Assembly (NCBI GenBank): GCA_037445895.1 | Contig: JBBIJO010000007.1 | Coordinates: 1 to 64,000, forward strand | Reading direction: 5' to 3' | Origin: JBBIJO01 sp037445895 | GTDB taxonomy: Bacteria > Bacteroidota > Ignavibacteria > Kapaibacteriales > UBA2268 | Length of the DNA: 64,000 bases | In this document: positions 8,077 through 16,140 of the stretch, in pieces | Numbering within the stretch: the first letter of the stretch is position 1 | Layout of the letters: the number at the start of each line of letters is the position of its first letter | Notes under the pieces: generated by a model | Database searches by the model: none | The model's input: the letters and a program-made list of their open reading frames with translations, nothing else | Told to the model about the DNA's origin: nothing | Program-made: the position numbers and the translations under genes

Positions 8077-10956
8077 ATGGAAAAAAGCAAACGAATCTAT
8101 TTAATCGATGGAATGAGCATAGTATTCCGAGCCTATCATGCGATGAGTCGTTCGGGATTACGAACCTCGACAAATGAACCAACCTATGCTGTATTTGCTT
8201 TTGCAAATATTCTTACTAGTTTGCTCGAAAAAGAAAAGCCGGAATATATTGCTGTGTTGTTCGATTCACGCGAGCCAACATTCCGACACCAGATTTTCCC
8301 ACAATATAAATCAAATCGCGAAGCCTTCCCCGACGACCTTGTTCCACAACTGAAACGAATCAAAGAATTGCTCGACGTTATGAAAATAAAAAGAATTGAA
8401 TTGCCCGGATTCGAAGCAGACGACATTATTGGAACCATTGCTAAGCATTTTTCCTCGGAAAGTTGGGAAGTCTTTTGCGTAACAAACGACAAAGATTATT
8501 ATCAACTTGTCGACGATAAGATAAAAATCTACAAAACTGGCAAAAATGTAACCGAAGGATTAGAACTTATTGACGAAGAAAAAGTCATTGAAAAGTTTGG
8601 CGTTCCTCCGGAAAAAGTTATCGATGTCCTTGCTATCGTTGGCGACCCTGTCGATAATGTCCCCGGAATCAAAGGTATAGGAGAAAAAACAGCAATTCCA
8701 CTAATTCAGCAATTTGGCTCGCTCGAAAATCTTTATGCGAAAATTGAGGAAATATCGAAAGAGACATTGAAACAAAAATTCCTTGACCATAAAGACGAAG
8801 CTTTTCTTTCGAAAAAACTTGTTACAATCGACGTCAACACACCGGTTGATTTCACTATCGACGAATTAAAAGTATCAATGCCAGACATAAATGCTCTCGA
8901 CCGTCTTCTCATTGAGCTTGATTTTAAAAGCCTTCGACAACGATTATTGGAAAAATATGGTTCCGATACTTCAATCACAAATAGATTGGAAGCTCACGAA
9001 TCTCGATTTAATACAATAGAGAATATCGGTAAACTATACACTCTTGTCAATTCAAAAGATAAATTCGAGGAATTATTACAAAGATTTCAATCGGCAAATT
9101 ACGTGGCTTTGGATACAGAAACAAGTTCATTAGATAAGCAAAATTGCGAACTCGTAGGGCTTTCGTTTTCTTTCAGCGAAAACGAAGCTTTCTATCTTCC
9201 GGTATATGGATATTCCAAAGACAGGGATAATTCGGACGAAACCTATGAACACACAATTCAAACTCCGAAACCTAATCTTTTTTCTACCCAAGAGTACTCA
9301 ACTGAAAATAAATCAAGAGAAGCAGGCAACTTAACATATCTTCCATCGCTTGGGTTCGAAGTTAACGAAGTTCTATGGAAATTGAAACCATTCCTCGAAT
9401 CCCGAAGTATTGCAAAATTTGGACAAAATATTAAATTCGATGCATATATTCTAAAAAGGTATGGAATAAATGTTTTACCTATCGAATTCGATACAATGGT
9501 GGCAAGCTACGTCTTAAATCCCGACGAGCAGCACAACCTTGATGCACTTGCAAAAAAATGGCTGGGATACTCCCCAATTTCGATAACTCAGCTTATTGGC
9601 GAAAAAAAATCCACTCAAATATCAATGCGAGAATTAAAACCCGAAGATATTTCCGACTATGCTTGCGAGGATGCCGATATTGCTCTAAAATTAACTAACA
9701 TTCTACGTAAAGAACTCGAAACACAAAACCTGATTGAATTGGCAAAGACAATTGAATTTCCATTAATTGAAGTTCTAACACAGATGGAGGCAAATGGTGT
9801 ATTCGTTAGCAAAGAAATACTTAAAAGCATTTCCGAAGTATTGAACGAGGAGGTTTCGATTGTCAAGCAAAGTATTTTCAAAGAAGCCGGCATAGAATTT
9901 AACCTCGATTCGCCAAAGCAACTCGGACAGGTTCTTTTCGAGAAGCTCCAACTTCCAGTAATTGCAAAGACCAAAACAGGCTATAGCACCGATGTTGGAG
10001 TCCTTACCCAACTTGCAGAGAACTATCCTATCGCAAGGAGCATACTCGAATATCGCTCGATGACCAAACTCCTTTCGACGTATGTTGACGCACTACCAGA
10101 ATTGATAAATCAAAAGACACAGCGAATACACACTACATTTAACCAAACCATTGCCAGCACAGGAAGGCTTTCATCGACTGAACCAAATTTACAGAATATT
10201 CCAATTCGAAGCGAATTTGGCAAAGAAATCCGCAAAGCTTTTATTCCACAAAAAAAGGATTGGAGAATACTTTCGGCGGATTATTCCCAAATCGAGCTAC
10301 GAATAATTGCACACATTTCTGCCGATAGGAACCTAATCGAAGCATTCCAAAATGGATTGGATATTCATTCTTCGACCGCGTCGTTGCTATTTAGCAAACC
10401 AATAGACGAAATCGATTCAAATATGCGTCGAATTGCTAAGACAGTAAATTTTGGAATACTATATGGCCTTGGAAGTTACGGACTTTCGCAAAGATTGGGG
10501 TTAACACGAACCGAGTCGCAAAAAATAATCGACAATTACTTAACTAAATATCCAGGCATAAAAAAATATGTTGACAACACAATTCAACAAACAGCGCAAA
10601 AAGGATATGCAGAAACCCTTTGCGGTCGCCGACGCTATTTCCCAAATATTACAAGTGTCAATCGAAACCTTCGCACTGCCGACGAAAGGGCTGCAATCAA
10701 CCTCCCAATTCAAGGAACTGCTGCCGATATGATGAAACTTGCAATGATTGCAATTCATAAAGAATTTAACAACCATAAACTCCGTTCAATGATGATACTC
10801 CAAATCCACGATGAACTTGTTTTCGAAGTTCACAAAGAAGAAATAGAAACAGTTAGATTTATTGTTGAAGACAAAATGAAGAATGCTTTAAGTCTGGGTG
10901 AAGTTCCTGTTGTTGTAGACATTGGCATTGGGGACAGTTGGTTCGATGCTCATTAG
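8077..10956 (+). CDS. polA: DNA polymerase I
   Basis: A 959-residue family A polymerase for Okazaki-fragment processing and repair. The N-terminal 5'-3' exonuclease covers about 1-290 (FEADDIIGT, DPVDNVPGIKGIGEKTA). The 3'-5' exonuclease has intact catalytic motifs: VALDTETSS near 344, GQNIKFD and YACEDAD, so proofreading should work. The polymerase domain has DYSQIELRI near 734, RRIAKTVNFGILYG and the C-terminal QIHDELVFEV near 908. A segment of about 30-35 extra residues (roughly 385-420) sits inside the exonuclease domain. The start ATG lacks a clear Shine-Dalgarno. Its last 69 bases overlap the 3' end of hemW on the other strand. Confidence 0.97.
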   Translation: MEKSKRIYLIDGMSIVFRAYHAMSRSGLRTSTNEPTYAVFAFANILTSLLEKEKPEYIAVLFDSREPTFRHQIFPQYKSNREAFPDDLVPQLKRIKELLDVMKIKRIELPGFEADDIIGTIAKHFSSESWEVFCVTNDKDYYQLVDDKIKIYKTGKNVTEGLELIDEEKVIEKFGVPPEKVIDVLAIVGDPVDNVPGIKGIGEKTAIPLIQQFGSLENLYAKIEEISKETLKQKFLDHKDEAFLSKKLVTIDVNTPVDFTIDELKVSMPDINALDRLLIELDFKSLRQRLLEKYGSDTSITNRLEAHESRFNTIENIGKLYTLVNSKDKFEELLQRFQSANYVALDTETSSLDKQNCELVGLSFSFSENEAFYLPVYGYSKDRDNSDETYEHTIQTPKPNLFSTQEYSTENKSREAGNLTYLPSLGFEVNEVLWKLKPFLESRSIAKFGQNIKFDAYILKRYGINVLPIEFDTMVASYVLNPDEQHNLDALAKKWLGYSPISITQLIGEKKSTQISMRELKPEDISDYACEDADIALKLTNILRKELETQNLIELAKTIEFPLIEVLTQMEANGVFVSKEILKSISEVLNEEVSIVKQSIFKEAGIEFNLDSPKQLGQVLFEKLQLPVIAKTKTGYSTDVGVLTQLAENYPIARSILEYRSMTKLLSTYVDALPELINQKTQRIHTTFNQTIASTGRLSSTEPNLQNIPIRSEFGKEIRKAFIPQKKDWRILSADYSQIELRIIAHISADRNLIEAFQNGLDIHSSTASLLFSKPIDEIDSNMRRIAKTVNFGILYGLGSYGLSQRLGLTRTESQKIIDNYLTKYPGIKKYVDNTIQQTAQKGYAETLCGRRRYFPNITSVNRNLRTADERAAINLPIQGTAADMMKLAMIAIHKEFNNHKLRSMMILQIHDELVFEVHKEEIETVRFIVEDKMKNALSLGEVPVVVDIGIGDSWFDAH

Positions 10957-12111
10957 TTTGTTTCGTCTATATTCCGGTAAGATTATATCCAACAAATCCA
11001 AAGTCAGTTTATCGCAAATAAAATAGCCGTCATTGGTTAAACGGAGCTTGGCATTTTCGTAAACAGCTAAACCTTTGCTTTCCCAAATATCTAATAGGTT
11101 ACGAACTGAGTGCAAAGCTTCCACCTCATAATCAATTGCCATAAGCAACGGATAAATGCCCGTTGAACGTAAGCCAAGCATTATATTTTCATATATCTGT
11201 TGTTCAAAGTCAAGAACTTCTGAATCTTCAACAGGTAACGTTTCTTTTTTCAATAGAGAAATGTATCTATTTATACTTCGATAATTCCAAAAACGTCTTT
11301 CTTTGTAAAAACTATGGGCAGATGGACCAAAACCCAAATATTCTTTGCGACTCCAATACCTAAGATTATGACGGCATCGCCTCGACTCTTTTGCATAATT
11401 CGAAACCTCATATTGCTGAAATCCAGCAGAGCTTAAGTATGCATTAATCATTTTGTAAAATGCATAGTCTTGCTCTTCGCTCAAAGGCTTTACCGTTCCT
11501 TTTTGCAAACCCTTGTAGAGTTTAGTCCCCTTTTCGTAAATCAAGCTATATGCCGAGATATGTTGAATATCGAAAGAGAGAAGTTGTTCAAGGGTATAAA
11601 CTAATGAGTTATTAGTTTGATTAGGAATAGAAAAAATTATGTCAACATTAACATTATCGAACCCAAAATCGAGTGTTTTTTGAATTGAACATTTTGCTTC
11701 TTTTGCGTTATGAATTCGCTCGAGGTATCTTAATTCTTTATCGACGAAAGATTGAACGCCGATGCTAATTCGATTGATTCCAACATCTTTGTAAAAAGGT
11801 AAATTTCGAACGAAATCAGTCCCCGGATTACACTCTATTGTAAATTCAGTTAGATTACTCAGGTTGAAATTTTTGTCAATACAATTGATTATCGTAGCAA
11901 GTTGCTCGGGTTTAAGTTTCGAAGGAGTACCACCACCGAAGAAGATAGTTTCGACGGGATTGTTTTTTCCATAAACTTCGGAACTTAAAGACATTTCCTT
12001 GCACAAGGATTTTATAAATTCATCGGTTTGGCTATCGTTTTCAATTGAATAAAAATCGCAATAGTTACATTTTCTTTCACAAAATGGAATATGGACATAA
12101 ACACCCAACAT
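10888..12111 (-). CDS. hemW: HemW-like radical SAM protein (heme chaperone)
   Basis: A 407-residue radical SAM protein. The N-terminus GVYVHIPFCERKCNYCDFY holds the CxxxCxxC cluster motif with the HemW-type extra Cys/Phe context, followed by FFGGGTPSKL and ECNPGTD. HemW-like proteins were long annotated as oxygen-independent coproporphyrinogen oxidase, but the family is now thought to deliver heme. The usual C-terminal domain is present (FGPSAHSF.., LGLRSTGI). It starts 4 bases after the sigma-54 activator stop and is the last gene of that operon. The C-terminal 23 codons overlap the end of polA in antisense, and the tail rich in Asn (VPNANVYNNRN) is encoded in this overlap. Confidence 0.92.
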   Translation of the reverse strand: MLGVYVHIPFCERKCNYCDFYSIENDSQTDEFIKSLCKEMSLSSEVYGKNNPVETIFFGGGTPSKLKPEQLATIINCIDKNFNLSNLTEFTIECNPGTDFVRNLPFYKDVGINRISIGVQSFVDKELRYLERIHNAKEAKCSIQKTLDFGFDNVNVDIIFSIPNQTNNSLVYTLEQLLSFDIQHISAYSLIYEKGTKLYKGLQKGTVKPLSEEQDYAFYKMINAYLSSAGFQQYEVSNYAKESRRCRHNLRYWSRKEYLGFGPSAHSFYKERRFWNYRSINRYISLLKKETLPVEDSEVLDFEQQIYENIMLGLRSTGIYPLLMAIDYEVEALHSVRNLLDIWESKGLAVYENAKLRLTNDGYFICDKLTLDLLDIILPEYRRNKLMSIEPTVPNANVYNNRNFTQT

Positions 12112-12115
12112 ACAT

Positions 12116-13321
12116 TTACTCTAAGTTATATTGGTGTAATTTCCGATAGAGGGTGCGCTCGCTTATTCCCAACGATTGTGCTGTATATTTCCGATTTCCT
12201 TTAAACTTCTTTAAGGTATGTTGGATAACTGCTTTCTCAATTGATTCGAGGTTCATTTCATCGACATTGAAATTTGGCAAACTGTTGTCTTGAATACTAT
12301 GGAAAGCCTCGGGTTTAAGCTCGAAAATGTTTGAATTCATCGAATCAATACGCGAATTTAGCTCGTCTATCGAAATTTTAACTAACTCGATGTCTTTTTT
12401 CAATTCGAGAAGCGTTCGAAATATTATTTCCAATCCTAATTGTGCTTCTTCCCTCTTGCGCATAGAAAGCAAAGATGTTTCTTTGGGCTGTTCGGTAAAA
12501 TGATATGGTGGCAAAGCTGCGGGAAGATATTTATTCACAATTTGATGCGTGATATACCCCGTTTTCTCCAACTGAATTATCGTTTCTACAAGATTACGCA
12601 ACTCTCGAATGTTTCCGGGCCAAGGCAATCCTCGTAAAATATTAGAAGCATCAATAGAAACCCCTTCGTAACGAATTCCAAGCCTTTCGCAAGTTTTTGT
12701 TGCAAAATAATCGAGTAGAATAGGGATGTCTTCTGGATGCTCGCGTAATGGAGGCAGGACGATATGAACATTTTTCAACCGATAATACAAATCTTGGCGG
12801 AAGTTCCCTTTTGCAATTTCTTCCTCGAGAACCCGATTCGTTGCAGCAATGACACGAACATTAACTTTTCTTGTTTGCGTTGAACCTAACCGATTAAACT
12901 CGCTTGATTCAAGGATTCGTAAAAGTTTGACTTGTGTTCCAACAGGCATTTCGCCAATTTCATCGAGAAAAATGGTCCCTCTATCTGCAACTTCAAAGAA
13001 CCCTTTTCGTTGGTCGTAGGCACCAGTAAAAGCACCCTTTTCATGGCCAAATAGCTCGGATTCGAGCAAAGTTTCGGGGATTGCCCCGCAATTCACGCTA
13101 ATAAAAGGATATTTTTTGCGATTGCTTAAAAAATGTATCGCATTAGCAAAAACTTCCTTTCCCGTCCCAGTTTCACCTGTGATAAGGACATTTAAATCGG
13201 TTGGAGCTACTTGGAAAAGTAACTCAAAAATTTCAAGCATTTTCGGAGAAAACCCTACAATCCCGAATTTGTATTGCAAAAGTTCAAGTTTCGATTTTTC
13301 TATTTTCGGCAAATCTTTCAT
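12116..13321 (-). CDS. Sigma-54-dependent activator lacking a sensor domain
   Basis: The 401-residue protein has a central AAA+ domain with Walker A GETGTGKE near residue 50, the sigma-54 contact loop GAFTGA near 95 and FLDEIGEMP, and a C-terminal Fis-type helix-turn-helix (SLGISERTLYRKLHQYNLE). The N-terminus is only about 20 residues long, so there is no receiver, GAF or PAS domain and activity is not controlled by phosphorylation of this chain. Between AAA+ and HTH is a heptad-like stretch, IELVKISIDELNSRIDSM. Its ATG overlaps the rhodanese stop (ATGA). Targets are unknown; no clear -24/-12 promoter was identified in the window. Confidence 0.93.
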   Translation of the reverse strand: MKDLPKIEKSKLELLQYKFGIVGFSPKMLEIFELLFQVAPTDLNVLITGETGTGKEVFANAIHFLSNRKKYPFISVNCGAIPETLLESELFGHEKGAFTGAYDQRKGFFEVADRGTIFLDEIGEMPVGTQVKLLRILESSEFNRLGSTQTRKVNVRVIAATNRVLEEEIAKGNFRQDLYYRLKNVHIVLPPLREHPEDIPILLDYFATKTCERLGIRYEGVSIDASNILRGLPWPGNIRELRNLVETIIQLEKTGYITHQIVNKYLPAALPPYHFTEQPKETSLLSMRKREEAQLGLEIIFRTLLELKKDIELVKISIDELNSRIDSMNSNIFELKPEAFHSIQDNSLPNFNVDEMNLESIEKAVIQHTLKKFKGNRKYTAQSLGISERTLYRKLHQYNLE

Positions 13322-13974
13322 TTATGTTTCTTTTGAATATAGGACCATTCCTCCCACCCGCCAGTATAAACAAAAACATTTTTATGACCAAGCCTGATTA
13401 AATCCTTTGCCACTTTGTGGCTCGCATCGCAAGTTCCCCCATCGCAATAAACAATAATTACTTTTGATTTATCGATTGGTATGCTGCCCAAAGCCTTGAA
13501 GTATTTGTCCATATTCTCCTCGTATGCAAAAATATTAATGGCATTGGCAATATGTCCTGCTTCAAAATCTTCGGGGCGCCGAGCATCAATTAATATCAAA
13601 TTCGGATGGTTCAAGTATTTTATCAACTGACTATATTTAATTTCCACAAGTTCAACATTTGTTTCTTTTGTGAAAGTAGGCTCTGCATCTTCATTCGTTT
13701 GTGCCTTTGCTATTTTTTCGGAACCAATATGTGGTTTTGCAGTGTCGATTCTAATCGGTTCCTTCGGTTCCACAGTTTGAACTGTTTCGGAATAATTTCG
13801 ATTGAAACTTGGCTCCGATAATAACCGCCGAAGCAGTGTATCGTTCACAACAGTTGGTTTACGCAATAAATTCAACCCATTAGGGTTAAGCGTGTTGTAT
13901 GCGATAGCGACAACAATTGCGAATCCCACAATCAATACAGATTCAATTATAAATTGTTTGGTACCTTTTTGCAT
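13318..13974 (-). CDS. Membrane-anchored rhodanese-domain protein
   Basis: The 218-residue protein has one N-terminal membrane segment (FIIESVLIVGFAIVVAIAY), a low-complexity linker of about 80 residues, and a C-terminal rhodanese domain (LILIDARRPEDFEAGHIANA, then VYCDGGTCDAS and YTGGWEEW). The domain probably faces the periplasm. The presumed catalytic Cys is in YCDGGTCDAS, where a second Cys lies five residues later. The family moves sulfur or handles redox cysteines; the substrate cannot be read from sequence. It overlaps the downstream activator gene by 4 bases and follows the J-domain gene by 8 bases, so it belongs to the same transcript. Confidence 0.85.
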   Translation of the reverse strand: MQKGTKQFIIESVLIVGFAIVVAIAYNTLNPNGLNLLRKPTVVNDTLLRRLLSEPSFNRNYSETVQTVEPKEPIRIDTAKPHIGSEKIAKAQTNEDAEPTFTKETNVELVEIKYSQLIKYLNHPNLILIDARRPEDFEAGHIANAINIFAYEENMDKYFKALGSIPIDKSKVIIVYCDGGTCDASHKVAKDLIRLGHKNVFVYTGGWEEWSYIQKKHK

Positions 13975-13982
13975 TTCACAAC

Positions 13983-14366
13983 CTAAAATCCTTTAACTTT
14001 TTTCAAGAACTGATACGCTTCATTAATTTGTTGCGATTTTTCTTTTGCCAACTGGCGCAGTTCCTCCCCTAAATGGTCAACAAGGTCAGGATGATACTCT
14101 TTAATTCTCTGTTTATACGCATTTTTAATTTCCCCGACTGTCGCATCGTTACGAATCTTCAATACTCTGCATGCTTGTTCGTAATTCATAATCGAATGGG
14201 GGACTCCCTCGTTTGGTTTTTTCTTTTGATTTTCCGAATTGAGTTCGTCAATGATTCGTTTCAGTTCTGCGTCTTCATCAAAATCATCGAATTGATATCT
14301 ATATTGCTCGGATTGACGAAAATGCGCCCTTGCAAAACCTTTCAACCTATTTAGTAGCTGTCCCAT
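13983..14366 (-). CDS. Small J-domain protein
   Basis: A 127-residue protein whose last 70 residues form a DnaJ domain (NYEQACRVLKI.., KQRIKEYHPDLV with the HPD tripeptide, then QQINEAYQFLKKV). The N-terminal half is acidic and has no domain I recognise. J-domain proteins stimulate the ATPase of DnaK-type chaperones, and this one lacks the zinc and substrate-binding regions of full DnaJ, which is encoded at 18409-19569. It is therefore likely a specialised co-chaperone. It is first in a compact unit with the rhodanese, activator and hemW genes, and an inverted repeat lies 46 bases upstream. Confidence 0.85.
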   Translation of the reverse strand: MGQLLNRLKGFARAHFRQSEQYRYQFDDFDEDAELKRIIDELNSENQKKKPNEGVPHSIMNYEQACRVLKIRNDATVGEIKNAYKQRIKEYHPDLVDHLGEELRQLAKEKSQQINEAYQFLKKVKGF

Positions 14367-14411
14367 ATTCCCTCGGTAATAAAATAATTAAACGAATATC
14401 AAAAGAAATTA

Positions 14412-14437
14412 TGACATTTCTATACAATAAAATGTCA
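14412..14437. promoter_or_regulatory. Perfect inverted repeat, possible operator
   Basis: TGACATTT and AAATGTCA are separated by 10 bases in the 84-base gap between the ECF sigma stop and the J-domain start. The geometry, with an 18-base centre spacing, suits a dimeric regulator. As a hairpin it has no U-run, so termination is less likely. Confidence 0.4.
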
Positions 14438-14450
14438 AAATGTCTGAAAA

Positions 14451-15059
14451 TTAGATAAATAAGTTCAGCCTTTTATCTTTGAGTAGTTCGAGCAGCAATT
14501 TCCTTGCACGGAAAAGATGTGCCTTAACCGTTCCAATCGGAATACCAAGAGTATCGGCAATTTGTTTGTAATCCATTTCCTCGAAATGGCGGAGTTCAAT
14601 AACTTTGCGATAATTTTCGGGAAGCGAATCAAGTGCGTCTTTGAGTAATTTATTTCGTTCAGTGCGTATTATTTCGGTGTCGGCGCTTGAATCTTCGTCG
14701 GGGATATCGAAACCCACCTCTTCGTCGCTCAAAGGAAAAGGCTGTTCAATCGAAATTGTTTGCAATCGTTTTCGCCTCATAAAATCAATACAAAGGTTCG
14801 AAGCTATCTTGAAAAGCCAAGAATGGAACGAATATTCTCGCCGAAAACTCGAAAGATTTAAATAAGCACGAATAAACGTTTCTTGGACAATATCCTTTGT
14901 ATCCTCTTGGTTGCGAATCATTCGCCCGACAAGTAATGTTATGGCTTTGAAATATTTTTTTTGTAGTGTTGCAAAAGCATCGATATCGCCACCGAGGATT
15001 TTACCAATAATTTGGTAGTCTTCTTCTTGGTTAAAATCCACGAAGGTCTTCGATTGCAT
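14451..15059 (-). CDS. ECF-type RNA polymerase sigma factor
   Basis: The 202-residue protein has region 2 (DIVQETFIRAYLNLSSFR, then FHSWLFKIASNLCIDFMRR) and region 4 (LPENYRKVIELRHFEEMDYK, then GIPIGTVKAHLFRARKLLLE), separated by an acidic linker of about 40 residues. This is the standard ECF layout, and such factors direct polymerase to stress or envelope regulons. No anti-sigma gene lies next to it, so control may be by another route. It begins 12 bases after greA ends and is likely co-transcribed with it. Confidence 0.93.
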   Translation of the reverse strand: MQSKTFVDFNQEEDYQIIGKILGGDIDAFATLQKKYFKAITLLVGRMIRNQEDTKDIVQETFIRAYLNLSSFRREYSFHSWLFKIASNLCIDFMRRKRLQTISIEQPFPLSDEEVGFDIPDEDSSADTEIIRTERNKLLKDALDSLPENYRKVIELRHFEEMDYKQIADTLGIPIGTVKAHLFRARKLLLELLKDKRLNLFI

Positions 15060-15071
15060 ACTAAAATTATC

Positions 15072-15545
15072 TTATCTATTTATTTCAAGTATTTCGAATT
15101 TTGTTTTACCGGCTGGGGCAACGATTTCAACGATATCCCCCATTTTCTTCCCAATCAATGCTTTGCCTATTGGCGAGGTAACAGAAATTTTCCCTTTTTC
15201 GAAATCCGCCTCCTCGGGACTAACGAGAAGATATTCAACAACACGTTGGGTTTTATGATTTTTTAATTTTACGCGGGAGAGGATATAAACCTTGTCGTTT
15301 GGAAGTTCATCGGCTCTGATTATTTGCGCTTTCGAAATCGTTCCTTCGAGTTTGGCAATACGCATTTCGAGAAGTTCTTGCTGGTGTTTCGCAGCATCGT
15401 ATTCAGAGTTTTCGGAAAGGTCGCCGTGGGAACGTGCTTCGGCAATCTTTTGTGCTACTTCTTTACGCCCCTTCGTTTTTAGTTCGATTAATTCATTTTG
15501 TATTTCAATGAACCTTTCTTCTGTTAAATAAATAACATCGGGCAT
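15072..15545 (-). CDS. greA: Transcription elongation factor GreA
   Basis: The 157 residues fit the family length exactly. The N-terminal coiled coil (KTKGRKEVAQKIAEARSHGD, LSENSEYDAAKHQQ) carries the acidic tip that makes stalled polymerase cleave its transcript, and the C-terminal FKBP-like domain has ISVTSPIGKALIGKKMGDIV. It is followed at 12 bases by the ECF sigma gene. An intrinsic terminator sits 22 bases upstream of the start codon, which may attenuate greA. Confidence 0.96.
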   Translation of the reverse strand: MPDVIYLTEERFIEIQNELIELKTKGRKEVAQKIAEARSHGDLSENSEYDAAKHQQELLEMRIAKLEGTISKAQIIRADELPNDKVYILSRVKLKNHKTQRVVEYLLVSPEEADFEKGKISVTSPIGKALIGKKMGDIVEIVAPAGKTKFEILEINR

Positions 15546-15567
15546 AGCTTTACCATAATTTATTATA

Positions 15568-15600
15568 AAAAATAAAAAAACCAGCCATTCAAAAATGGCT
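15568..15600 (-). terminator. Intrinsic terminator in the greA leader
   Basis: Read on the minus strand: stem AGCCATT / AATGGCT with a TTTG loop, then GG and seven T. It ends about 22 bases before the greA ATG, too close for a full promoter in between. Either it ends the murD-mqnA-like transcript or it attenuates greA. Confidence 0.65.
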
Positions 15601-15865
15601 TATTTTAATTGAACGAAAAATACAATATTGTATTTTAATGCAGAAGAAAGAGTGTTTGCATTTTATTTTAAAATTTTATAGTTTACCTTTACTAGCTATG
15701 GGCTTTAAATATGCTACAATATACACACAATATGCAATAATAACACGCTTGTTTATACTGCAAGATGTGGATTTTGGGGCTATATCAAGATTGAAGAGCC
15801 TACCTTGAATATTTAAAAGGATAATAATCAGCAATATGCAAACATTAGCACAACTTCTTAATTGA
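15601..15865. other. Rest of the greA to mqnA-like intergenic region, no gene seen
   Basis: This AT-rich stretch has only a 73-codon minus-strand frame with a TTG start and no family signal, which I treat as chance. A weak stem pairs AATGCA with TGCATT near 15637-15660. It may hold more decayed sequence belonging to the pseudogene on its right. Confidence 0.35.
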
Positions 15866-16140
15866 ATAAACGACCGCTTGACGTTCAACAGTTCCAACGA
15901 TGGTAACTATTCGATTGCTATATTTAATTGCTTGGGTGACGAAGTCCTTCGTTTGATACTTACGTTGTTCAAGGCACTACTCAGATTCCAATACTTGGGG
16001 AAATTTTAAAATCAGCGAGTGTATATTTTCTTTACAGGAAACGGAAACAACACACAATTAATAAAGATTTTAAAAGTAGCGGATTAGCCACTATGGTCGA
16101 AGGGATTGGATGTCTCTTTAATCTCTGCCTAAAACTTTGA
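15866..16140 (+). pseudogene. Remnant of a T9SS type A sorting domain
   Basis: Two overlapping plus-strand frames together spell a decayed C-terminal sorting domain. Frame one (15866-16009) gives INDRLTFNSSNDGNYSIAIF then NCLGDEVLR, which fits the usual start of the domain. Frame two (15940-16140) gives YVVQGTTQIPILGEILKS, then VYFLYRKRK and TINKDF, which fits its end. At least one frameshift near 15940-15955 joins them. There is no start codon or upstream body, so the parent secreted protein has been lost. The second frame runs 23 bases into the mqnA-like 3' end. Confidence 0.6.

Noticed and set aside
15676..15897. 73-codon minus-strand frame between greA and the mqnA-like gene
   Set aside because: TTG start, no family signal, AT-driven composition; it overlaps the plus-strand T9SS remnant and looks like chance.
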